62,000 nucleotides of DNA from assembly GCF_001949145.1 (NCBI RefSeq), contig NW_019091540.1:351987-413986 (forward strand). The letters run 5' to 3'. Every line of letters starts with the position of its first letter. Within the stretch, counting starts at the first letter, position 1. A program made the translations under genes and the position numbers. Source of the DNA: Acanthaster planci (Eukaryota > Echinodermata > Asteroidea > Valvatida > Acanthasteridae). The notes beneath the pieces were generated by a model, which did not search any database, was not told where the DNA came from, and saw only the letters and a program-made list of their open reading frames with translations. Positions 30,801 through 40,900 of this stretch are shown here, in pieces.

Positions 30801-31948
30801 GAACTGAGTGATGTAGAGGTGTCAACACTGTCACTTCGCAGAAGGTCTAGCTGCCCTTCTGAACTGTTATCTCTGGAAGAGCTGCCATCTGGCATGTTAC
30901 CCAGGGGACCCTCCTGTTTCTCATTATTGTTCATAAAGATGTTACCAGTTGTTCCCGTTGTTAAGGATGTCTGGACAAAATTGATTCCCTCTGTGGTGGA
31001 CTCTGGCAAGTCTGTGTTGTAACGTTGCGTAAAGTCAGTTGGCTGATCACTGACATAATGTTCGTGGTCATCCTCGTTAAACCTTGATCTCAGATGTCCC
31101 GAGTGTGGCAAGTTGTGTCGGCTATAATCTATAGGTTTCTCATCCTCCATGTTTCCACCAAAGTCCAGACTGCAGGGGTCCTTCATGGGCATCAGCTTCC
31201 GCTGTACAGCTGGAGGATTGGAATAACTGCTGGGGTAATTCCCTGGAATTCTCTCTGTTTCAGGCGGAGGGACAAAGGTGTGGCCTACTGCCATCCCCTC
31301 CCTCTGCATATGAGGGGTATTGCACTCCTGGCAAAGCACCACCGGCTGTGGCTGGTTGTCATCACCCTGCTGGGGGCAGCTCTCAATTACACGCTTCTCA
31401 CCACAGATGCCCTGCTTGTAGTGGCCACACTCTAAAGATGGCTTGGGCTGGTAGTTTTCCTCCCTTGGGCAAGGCCGAGGGGCGGGTGTGAGGCTCTCAT
31501 CCGAGTATTTCAGGCTGAAGTTGATAGTGGAGTCCATGTTAGCACCCAAGTCCTCGTGGTTGACACGCTGGAAGATGGCTTTGTGTTGCCGCTGGTGCTG
31601 GTCTAGGGCATTGTTTAGAGTGCCGTCCATTGAGTGGGAGTGATCCATTGGCTGTTTGGCATACGGCAACTTAGTGTGAGTACCCATAGGGTATATGTCA
31701 CTATTTATACTATTAATACTGTCATTGGAAGCTCTGCGTGCGTTCATGTTGTATCCCCCGAAACCAAAGGCATTATAAGAGCTGTTAGAATGACTGCTCG
31801 GTTCACACCTGTCATCGGGCGGAAGTTCAACACTGGAGGGGGCTTCTCTCTCAATGTTATCTTGTGTTTGCTGATCTAGGTAAAGGTGTGGTTCTTGAGA
31901 AGATGAAGACATGTCGATCCCAGCGTGCATGGCAACTTCCTGCATCAC
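24803..31948 (-). CDS. APC: APC last exon (2381 codons and stop)
   Basis: The acceptor is TTTTTTTAACAG; the exon opens in frame with VMQEVAMH, matching human VMEEVSAIH after AQIAK, so the first GTG is an internal Val and not a start. The exon carries everything from the 15-aa repeats to the PDZ ligand. It is slightly longer than the roughly 6.5-kb last exon of human APC even though it starts further downstream in the protein. Confidence 0.97.
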   Translation of the reverse strand: MMQEVAMHAGIDMSSSSQEPHLYLDQQTQDNIEREAPSSVELPPDDRCEPSSHSNSSYNAFGFGGYNMNARRASNDSINSINSDIYPMGTHTKLPYAKQPMDHSHSMDGTLNNALDQHQRQHKAIFQRVNHEDLGANMDSTINFSLKYSDESLTPAPRPCPREENYQPKPSLECGHYKQGICGEKRVIESCPQQGDDNQPQPVVLCQECNTPHMQREGMAVGHTFVPPPETERIPGNYPSSYSNPPAVQRKLMPMKDPCSLDFGGNMEDEKPIDYSRHNLPHSGHLRSRFNEDDHEHYVSDQPTDFTQRYNTDLPESTTEGINFVQTSLTTGTTGNIFMNNNEKQEGPLGNMPDGSSSRDNSSEGQLDLLRSDSVDTSTSLSSTHTAISRANDDKKQRYCVEDTPVVFSRCSSLSSLDSNEADHHLDHQEEDGIHSKQDNEGHPKDSECDEQDGDQRRENQQEGTGNEPIESGLQTPASMNQIQDTPLIFSRCSSVSSLSSFEVQSICDDHSSCYSDSRRASEVVSPSDLPDSPSQTMPPSPRRGRKQVSAQTSSCDPETVGVLPECEENLVTYATEGTPADFSCATSLSGLTIDDEEKAIVTSNIQDEGDTMDLLDSKNEVKESEVESGDISEREQNMLDECINSAMPPKKSTLSSKPNKIRSHNAVNVHSVKSPQQNGKHVSFSQQVCSQEAPNSYATEDTPINFSTATSLSDLSIEDIDIQATKEGKLKVNNPLSSSEASLDGQNAATTKQSTVVPGAQGDEMKSESSSLINDAEDSMLEECINSAMPKAHLNKSRSSQLSKHRSAKGMSKLRSPKPSGLPRKRLPSAGVRHKSPSPIPEMGSEYQNATSSQERVQQWQNGFGGTTDSVRTFCTEGTPQQFSTATSLSGLSMDSHNQEDVLNGNVTAQVDKSEPSEMKRRQITSGSSHIDSPRQYAVEGTPMSFSRNDSLSSLSCDDDVDLSKEKMILKDKMQKHKADGATSVQNKQSTSTRSLSKLPQPSSRIAQLRRRSEKQTSVGGKPQNLRELQSRQMVSNTSSSYDSPQVFNLEGTPVSFSRNDSLSSLSCEEDADLHNDKRSLRESKESKPKVNTQSKEGRAQKRTEECSQREYLRFGQSGSKPIQVNNQDHNSERPNSTETPVKFAVEDTPVCFSRNSSLSSLSDHDQGETQHEEESPQPEPSHTSVFAVEDTPICFSRNSSLSSLSVESLDGETSIGEQALLDECISSAMPRSQGKKTKRRHHKASRTRETRETEEREKYESGSDNPTNDLEDNQFSPLSPSEDASNEFSEITEQCQDEDKPHRGPRITKPGEPGSRIQSETPEKGVRGGRKTYKSPISNTSRSVSVPKNIQPNKYQATRAGAQKGSQVNSAASKNSVTGVKGTTPNRSGNSTPVRSSTPVRTTTAQREASPKGSSSSKPPPINTDTFTKKKNLTPGSAATARSVTSQPKSTMPTGTATKSLANKQANSKSVAQGVATKASQLSKDANRTTPSTRSNLSQKNSPNSSRNTSPCSPTSRSPRGSISGPTSRSTAQTAKSSSLSPARSPMSSRTSSPSPHSTASTRKPLNGTPKNGAPGRGSGASTSPSPRSGLPSRSLSPRNSVTGTSQKSTSPRSSISGAGTRNASPRSNVSGLGSKNTSPRSSVSETSARSVSPRNSISGIQARSVSPRNKTLTKAPVKKTNNAPAPADKKTTGTGTKTNRPKSSNVYRLEVGSSRPTLVKQSTFTKESASLPEQTPENTMGVESEAEKVIEENDENEGSVENDVFTMDDQENDSEEEKEESEPLAPSSSWRRISVESDTQQSVLEKTQRPSGSPKTQSSGSASKTPPTSKKMALNLVKPGTKTVSSGNTPNTAKAAVKNSPALSQKCKREQLEAKPSWNSSVTAPKNWGRSSSPANSRPESPAISKNQSQSPSLNKTKSPSPGIQRVKSQERETDELSKRSPKTTSETTRDLCKELDIPVKNYGGNVTSPVSDSSDNSIWIKREESTRRTNIIIRQNSSSVSLQSQNSQSGSARSVKSSNSATMSSSSASARNANVTDKPSGQGAKPVTSGKQGKEKDSTEKKVEKKKFSFLKLKVKGKKPEAEETKTKSKGDKQLRDQKRKTSKAPAHTMSPESDVTSPENDLEALNLEHQLDQLDVWNSDDNIDNEIMPDEFIEWDSETDIFKEELPDEYLLESGSDVTSSLTSPDSPCKGAYQIEKGNRTDDSPSPEFKQFRLENRLNSFIRMDCSEKECDSDSTRSAPVVGEAKNCRSKSVSDAYPAYSSGDQSPPRPQRLRLPKKPFGINRSDSSPTAAIPVLVSPFNYSPSKRSQSEPHSPDMARRRFQSHHSYSFHESREHRQRFKQYKQQQQQAPQEEYVCNSEDSDLISPTLSSRVTTV

Positions 31949-34900
31949 CTGTTAAAAAAAGGTAGTTGGAAAAATTTAATTTAATAACTTAGCTTGTCTT
32001 CCAGAGTCTTTTGCTCAAGTGCACCTGAAAATAAACGTTTTGCTCAAAACTCAAGAGCACCAGGGAATGGCTGATGTGGATTTTAGACCTTTAAAAACCT
32101 TTTCAAATTTGATCTCAGCAAAACAGAGCTTGTTGAAACTGTTATCCCTCTTTACCTGGGCAATTCTACTGCTTCCTCCTATATGTCGTTTATGGGTGCT
32201 TTCTAAAGATCCGGTTCCCGAGTGATGCTGAGAACTGTCTTCTGCACGACTGTGCTCACCATCCAGACCAGGGGATCTGCCACTCAACTTCCTAGGGTCC
32301 TGGTCCCTTGGGTGAGGGGCATCCCTACAGTTCACCTGACGTGAAGTTGGGGACTGTGAACGTTCCCGGTGCTGGCTCAAGATCAGTTCGTGGGTCGGTG
32401 ACTGCTGAGGGTTCCAGATTGCAATGCGCTGCGGAACAGGCGAGTAATCAGCAGAGCTCTGCGGCGACCGGTGCTGACTGCGAACGGGCATCCGCCGCTG
32501 CATGGCATGACAGTCTTTCTCCATGCTGACATAGGTTTCCCTGAGATTCTTGTCAATTTCGGCCTCGAGTGCACGCTGCTTGCGGACGTGGAGCGTGGGC
32601 TGTCCCTCCTTGTGGCTCTCGGTGGCATTCAGGAGGTCAGGCCGGGCAGACATGAGGTTACGGAGGGCCGCTGAGCTGCCCATTGCAATCATCTTATGCT
32701 TGGAGTGCACCAGGTTCTTAAGCATACTAACAGCCCCCAGCTCCCACAACAGATCCTGGTCATGTTTGTTCCGGGCCGAAAGGTTCCAGAGTGTTCCACA
32801 GGCATTGCTAACAATGGTTAGGCTTGAGGACTTCAGGTGGCGCAACAGCACCTGCATGCAGTTGTGGTCCCTCAGCACCTGCCGGTAGACCTCATTGGTG
32901 GCCACATGGCTGGAGATGTTGCGCAGAATCCCGCCGCCATTCTCTACCACGGCCCAGGTTCTGGAGGGGCTCTTATAGGTCAGCGTCGCCACCAAGAACT
33001 CCAAGGCACCTTCCACTGCGCAGATGTCTGCCTTGTTCTCCGTGAAGTGGGCAGAAAGGTTCCAGAGGGCACTCAGTGCACTCTTGAGCGTCGACTCCTT
33101 CTTGACCTCCAGCGCACACTTCATCAGGCCCACCACTGCCCCAACCTCCCGCAGGATCTTCTTGCTGGCCAGGTCAGCTCGCCACGACAGGTTGCGGATA
33201 ACGCTGGCTGCCACCTGCCGCAGGTCCTCGTTCTCAGAGGCCAGCTGAAGGACCAGGGCTTGCATGCAGCCCTTCATGGAGCAGAGGAGGGCTTTGTTAG
33301 CTGCATCACCAAACGTTAAATTTGTGAGGGCCATGCCAGCATAGCGGCGAACAGTTATAGCATACTGGTCACTCGTGTTTCCGTTTGATTCATAATCAAC
33401 TTGAAGCAAATCAGCTATGGCATGCAACCCACCTGTCAAAGAACCAAAGACAAAGATTACCAGTGATGGGCATAATTTTACTTGAAGATATTCAAACAAT
33501 CCTCTGATTTACAATTTCAAATTCGATGAATTGTTACTTTGCTGATGCAGTTGAAAAGACTTTGCAGGTTACAATCCTGGAGCAGATCAACTGAACCTTG
33601 TCAACTACCCCAGAAATTTAAAGCAGTAATCAGTTACTTTTTCCACTCTGCCTAGAGTTCCTACGCCTACCAAAAATGCATTTACTACCCAAACACACTG
33701 TGCAATTCCACTATAAAAAAAGCTTCCATTTTTTTCTGTGTATTTTGTACACCAGATACTCCAAACTCGAATATTTTTTGAGCTTTTTGAAGAGGTTTCA
33801 AAGATTGTTAACTCTCACCTAGTTGACATATTGCACTTCTGTGTTCCTCATCAAAGGACAGTTTCATGAGAGCTGCCATGGCTGGGCCTGGATTGGTGTC
33901 AACTGCAAGGCAAAAACCTCGAACATAAATCACATTTTAAAAAAAACAGCCTTTCGTGACCTAAAAAAAAAAAGACCGAGCAAAAAACCAATGCAAAGAC
34001 ATACATTGTAGCTAACAGTCTCTTTCTAAATAGCTGACATCATAGCACACCTTTTTAATACTGATTGATGGCAAAAGAATAGTCATACGAGTACATGTAC
34101 ATGTACATGTATGCAGTGCTCACTATGGGCTAGTGCATGAAGTTGTGCATTGAGCATGAACTTTACACCTGTCAAGTATCAAGTGTTCCATGCCTTGAGT
34201 ACAGTCAGGTGCAACATGTACATGTATACTCAACAAACCTTGATTGGTTATGGATGCCCTTTGGAGGGGTATCAAGATTCATCAAATCACAAGTACCGGT
34301 ACATGTACATGTAGAGGCTTTGTGGATTGCAATGTCACAAAACTCACAGTTAACAGTCATTCCTTTTGATCATTAACACAAACCTGTGTCCCCAGAGGAC
34401 TGTTAGTGACCAAACAATTATCCCATTTCCTGATTTACATTTTCTGAAAGGGATTCTTATATTACTGAAGTCCACTTCTAAAATAGCCAAAATCAATGAC
34501 AAATAACTGAAAATGTTGACTTCAGACTCACTAAACTGAACATATGATTCAATGTTGCTTCTAAACATTTAACATACCATTATACTGATGGAATATACCA
34601 ATTGTGCATAATAAGAAACACAAACATTATAATGAACTAGGTATACAGCAACGTCAAGCACAGGGTGAAACAAGTTGCTTTTGAGTCCTTACCTTTGGAC
34701 AGGTAATTACAGACAAGCAGACAAGGACAGATAGACAAGACAGGCATGACAAACAAACAAGCAGAGAAGCAAAATAAAAAAAAAATGGTAGGCATAGTGG
34801 CTCTTTCCTCGTCCTCCGCCTCGGCAGCCCAGGTTAAAATCCCACCTGGTGGGCATGTGAATTGGGTTTTTAATCCCTACCTGATTCTGTGGTCTTTCCC

Positions 34901-37900
34901 CGAAATATTTATCTGGGGTTTTCCTCCCACCAAACTGAACATGCCTTCAAAGTCTTCGTGTAACCAGCGCTGTTGGATGAACAGAAATTTAAAAACTCAA
35001 AACTGCGTCTTCATGCATGTGAAAACTGACAGTATGTGTCTCACCTGCATTGGCCTTGGATCCTTCCTCCCCGTCTGCCTCCCGCAGCGAGTCACAATAG
35101 GCTCGGATCTGCTCCAGCAGCCTCAGCACCCTGGCCTCCTGCTTGCGGCAGCGTTCCTCCGGGTGGGAGTGCACAATGTTGTGAAGGGCTGCTGCTGCCC
35201 GCGCCCGGGCCTCCTTGCCACCTCGTGTGTCCCCAAGCAGGGAGTCCTTGTCCGGACCATGGAGGAGCTGGATCAGGAGGGGTAAACAACCTGCGCAGGA
35301 AGGAAAAGGAAAGACAGAAAAGAGGAAATGGCATTAAAAAATCTTTCAACCATAATGTCGTCCTTACTATGTATACTTTCAACCTGGCATTTGATAAATG
35401 GAAAACAACTTCAAAACTGTAGGAGGCTTTATGCAGTTTTTTTCAGTGTATAGTGGCACAGAGGAGTACAAATTCAGCTCATGAGAAGAAAACAAGCATC
35501 TACTGAACAGGTCAAGAGGGATCTAATTTGGTTGATGTTCACTCTTTCCCATGGAGTGGAAATGGTATGTAGCACCTTTAACCTGAATCCTTCTTACCTG
35601 ACTGCCTCATGGCAATGCAGCTGTCTTGTGAACTGGACATGGCAAGCAGTGTCCGAGACATGTCGTCCTTGTCATGTGTCCCCAGCATTGACAGCAGTGA
35701 GTACACCATCTCAACCTACCGGTACGTAACAAAAGCGTTTGGTCGATCTCTTATTTACTGTGTCTTATCTCTCAAATTTAACCAAATTTTCCAAAATAAC
35801 CTTGCTAAATTGCTTTCCTAAATGGTTTGATATTGTTAATGTGCAACCATCGATAACTTACTGAAGAGTGTACTGTTAAGTATGGGTTATAATTGCTTCC
35901 ATCAAATTAAATAGTGAAATAAATCATTCTGCCATTTCTATCGCCAAAACAGCCCAAATCTTCTGTACGCTATACATGTTATCTTGTCTGACCTTGGCGC
36001 CAAGTTGACCTGGTTGTAACCTCCGTCCTGGCCCTGACGAGCACGCCGAACTGCTGAAGCTCATCACACTGGATGTCTCCTGCTCTGAGGAGGAGGAGGT
36101 CGCATTGACGGTGCTCTTGATGACGTGGCGCTGGTGGATGGCCATGGCACCCCCGACGTACGGCCACGTCCCATGCAGCATGGTGGGTGGAATGGAGGGA
36201 CTCACACCGCCAGGTCCCTCAATACCACCTGTTGCTTGCTGGACACTCCCGTCCGCTGACAGGTGCGCGTAGGGGCTGTCACTCTCTGCTGAGCCCACAG
36301 CACCCGTCAGCGCGGCAGGATTCATGCCATTGGGGAGATGGCTTAGCAGGTGCTTGGGATCCTTGGGCTTGGTCTCGGGTGTGTGGTGGGCACTGCTCCC
36401 TGGCTTAGGGGAGTTGGAACAGCGCTGGAGAGGGTCATTGGCATTGGGTTCATTCAGTGGGGAGCTGTGACTGTCTTTACTGCTGCCATGTCCAGAGTTC
36501 TCCTGGTAAAAATCAGACAAGGAACAAAGATTGTTACCCTTTACAGAAGTACTATTAATCTAGTACTCACATGTAGTACCTGGAGCTATTATCTTACACT
36601 GTGCAAAATACTGTCAAGCAGTAAGAACCCTTCACATTTAAAGCAACAGTCACAAGAAGTTTCAAATCTTTTACCAAACCAAGACTACAAGAGGATTATA
36701 GAGCTTGCGAAAAATAACTGGCATACACAGACAAAAACCAAAATTTCAGCAAATTGACTGCAACGTATAATTTCAAAGGGGCGTTCCCATAAGTGTTGTA
36801 TGCATGTGCGTATATTTAACAGGTACTTTTCAGGTGTCTATTTGAACATGAGCATTTTACAGATTTACGTCTTCCACATTGCCAGTAGCATACTTTGTGT
36901 TTTTCACTGATGCCGGTGTATACATAACAATAGCTTTTCACTTCCTATGAATAAACCAAACCTGTACTCGCAGCGGCAGAATCTGGTGCACCTGTGACAA
37001 TGAGTATTCTTGGCAGTCAACATGTTCACCACAGATATTAATCTTACTTTCATGTACACACATGCAAGTGCACACATGTACATGTACATCGCTCTTGAAG
37101 AAAACTTTTTCCACGTGCAAGACTACCCTTCCCTAAATCAGTTTCTAAGAAAAAAAGATATTGCTTCATTCGGGTATTGCCTAATATTGTTAACCTGTCA
37201 TTTCACTAATTGCAATTAATGCTTGAATGAAGCGAAGCAATTCCTACAAGCACAAATGACTTGCGGCACCAGCAAAATGGATTAGTGACAGTCCACGGGC
37301 CAACCATTCGTCACCACTTGGCAGGGTACCAACATGAGAATGACACTCTGGTCATTGACCTTTGGTCGTTACACAGCTGCCCCTCTTCTCATAAGTTCTT
37401 TAACCCAAATAAAAATGTAATAAGCCTGGAGAAAAGAAGTTGTTATCCACAGAGACACTTCATGATGAAATGAAACTTGCCTGCAACGTAACCCGGTGCC
37501 TATTCACTGAATAATTTTAGTAGTAATGCATCCCAAGTGAAGAAAGAAAATCCAGCAATTCAGTGCAATTGGTGCACATAAACCAGTAATATCCCAACAG
37601 GGGAAGCAGTCGGCCTAGCTAGACTTCATTTACATGTACTTCCCTCCATGGGGATATGCATGTACAGTACCCAAATGAAAACCATCCTACTTGGCTTTCG
37701 TATCTAAAACAGTAAAGAGAGTGCCACCCTCTTTACTTTCCCAATCAATCACTGCTCTCAAAGGCATCAACAGCCCTAAAAACCTAAAGAGCAACATAAA
37801 CAGGTGCATCTCCAGTTTTGGTCTTTTGTAGACAAATCCACAGAAGACAGGTCTGTGACCCTGGACTCTAGGTTATACCTGTAGGACACTGTAACTCCAG

Positions 37901-40900
37901 GCTAGGGAAAGCATACACTGAGCCTAGCGCGCATCCATTTAAGACTACTGTGCCTCAGAGCTCAGGGCAGTGACTATTAGCATTTATCTTCAGCTGAGTA
38001 GCTTGGACTGCCCATTAACTTTCTCCCAAGTGCCCAAAGAAGAATAAGTAGCACTGAATGGTCAATGGAGGATAGTCAGAGCATAGAGCAGGGAATACCG
38101 TATGGTCAAAGGCAGGGTGTTCACTGGTTATGTTTCACTGTTAAATCTTCCTCACTGTGTTCTACATGAATCTTAATTTTAAATAAAATTTTAAAAACAG
38201 ACAACAAATACCTCACAGACAACATGTACAGGTACCCGGTAAGTCACAACCACTATCATTAACCCTCACAGTCCTGAATTCTCAAACTACTGGAGCATTC
38301 AGGACTGTTAGGGCAAAGGAAGTAAAGGAGGACAGCAAAATGTGCAACCTTCACTGAATAATGAATCAAGACTCACAGTGAGATCACACGTATCAACAAG
38401 AGATTAGAATGCACTGCATGTGGCAGACATTGCCACATGGAAATACTATCAGCACAGCAAGGTCAATACAGACAATTAGTGATGGTTTGCAAATGAGTCA
38501 CAGCTGCCCGCACTAATTGAAATGTGGACGTCAGAAGCACATTAACTGCCTGAATAGAAATCGGGCTGGATTCTCTGCATCAACGTTGTGCAGCACCGTC
38601 CACAATTCCAAAATGCTGCACTTCAAATCAATTGTGGATTAGTGGCCCAAGTCTGAAATTCCCCAGCGCCTCTTAAGGATTTTGAGGAAAGGAGTCAGGC
38701 TCTAACAGCACTTTCACTCTACCAACTGCAACCACCTCAGTGACAGTGAGTCCCAACTCACGATGCTCTTTTGTTGTGGTCCATTAAACAGTCAGACATG
38801 TAATCCCCAAGATGTCACTTAAGATTTGCTCGACAACTCACTTTAAAAATTCAGATTTTCTTCACTGCACAAGTCATTTTGGTTTTAACAATAGTGGTTA
38901 GAATTTAAGGTCAGTGACTGGAGAACAGTTATCCTGACTCTATGGCCATTTTTGAATGAAAAACTGTGAATCCCAGTTAGACACCATGCCATGCTGTTAA
39001 CCAATTCCACATTTTGTTCACATTAGAAATTAACTGAGGTATCAATCTCTATGAAATTTGACAGGAACTAGGCTGTATTTTGTTTTGAATCTGCAACAAG
39101 TACATATCAGAAGAATTCAGGATAAAAGGCCAGCTCATACCCGACTCAAAAGCAAAAATGAATGCAAATATGTGACGTCAGGTACAATTTTCGTGTTGCC
39201 AATTTGCACAAGTTGAACACATTTCAAATCCAGTGCGTTTTTTGCCGCAAATGTTTGTGACGTCAAACTTGCCTCACCTTTGCCTCTGCCAGAAGTGCAT
39301 GTCCGTATGAATGGGCCCTTGAGGGGGACAGTCATTAGGCCTACCTGTGCCTCTCGTTCCAACCTCTCCCGCCGCTGCTGAAGCCGCTGCATCTCCCGCT
39401 CTATCAGGCAGAGCCGCTGCATGCGGGCCTCGTGCCGCTCCCCGATGTCGTCAGCAGCACCTAGCCGCTGCTGCATGGCTTCCCGCAGCTGCCGGGCCTC
39501 GTACTCCAGCTGTCGACGTGACATGTCTGCCTGGAGGGAGTACTGTGTGAATGGAGAAAGAAGAAAAAGGAGAGAGAGAGAGCAAGAGAAAAGATGAGGT
39601 GGGGAGAGAACATGTCAGTCCAACTTTCCTCAGTGTTGAGACTACCGTGATGAAAGAGATTTCTCAACAGTAGGATGTTTCCTGCAGTTTGGTCCTGTTC
39701 TGCAACTACAGGGCCTACTCAAGCTGCTGACAGAAGCATTCCAATCAACAGTGGCTGATTAACTATCCAATGAAGTGCAAATTACATGTACCCCATTACT
39801 ACCATGCTCATACTAAGTAAGCTAGCTCTGGTCAAACTTCCGGCTCAGGAACAACCTGTGTAATGACTACAAGATAGACAACTGCTCCCTGACAGGACAC
39901 AGGTCCAGTTGAACGTACAAGTACATGTATAAGCTATGTCCATAATGCCACAAAGACACAAACTGTCAAAAAGTTCCAACAAACATCATCAACTGACATT
40001 ATGCAGACATTTTTATCATACCCTAAAAACAATCTTGCCTCAATTACACACAGTGTAGTGTACATTTCATTTCGGAACTTCCAAAGAGTTGCTCGTCACT
40101 GAAAAAGACAGGAGAAAATTCTGTTACTATCAAGTCCTCTCTTCATCTTCAATAAAATGCAATTTAACCCTAAACCCATACAGTATGTGAAGACTCTAAT
40201 TAAAATCAGGTGATTGAGGACTGTAAAATACCATGTCATCTCCTGTCCATGTTGTACGGAGTCTAAACATCTCAACTTCTCCCACTCCCCCCACAAAGAA
40301 CTCAGCCAACATTCTCAGAATTTGACGGTATCAAATCTACCCTACATGTATTTAAAGATGAAAACCATACACGAACAATCTGCATTTTGACAACGTTTCC
40401 ACGGGACAGATATTCTAACCGTGAATTGTGATGGCATAAATTACAGCTTGTGGAAACCACACTCTGATCAAAAACAGAATAGGGATCCATGCAAGAGCTC
40501 AACAAAATACTATCCTCCGATATTAAATAACAGGCCGGCCAAGTCTCATTTCCGTGATGGATTCAGATATGCCAATGACTGACATTGTGGATGAATTTCA
40601 CATCCCGTGTCTGCTGGAGCGATCACGCTAATATGCCTATGACTAGACCATGCTAGCCAGCCGGCGTTTCCACGCCCGGGCGAATGTGAGAATACAATTA
40701 AAGCTGGAGAGGCAGACTAGAAATACATGTAAGACCTGCGGAGTTTGGAAGGCCTTGATTATTCATTTAGTTCAAGGCAACAGGAGAATCTGGACATACC
40801 ATTAACAGGGCCATTTTTACAACTGATCCACCCCCATCCAATACAATACAACCAGAATACAATTAAAGCTGGGGAGGCAGACTAAAAGTACATGTAAGAC

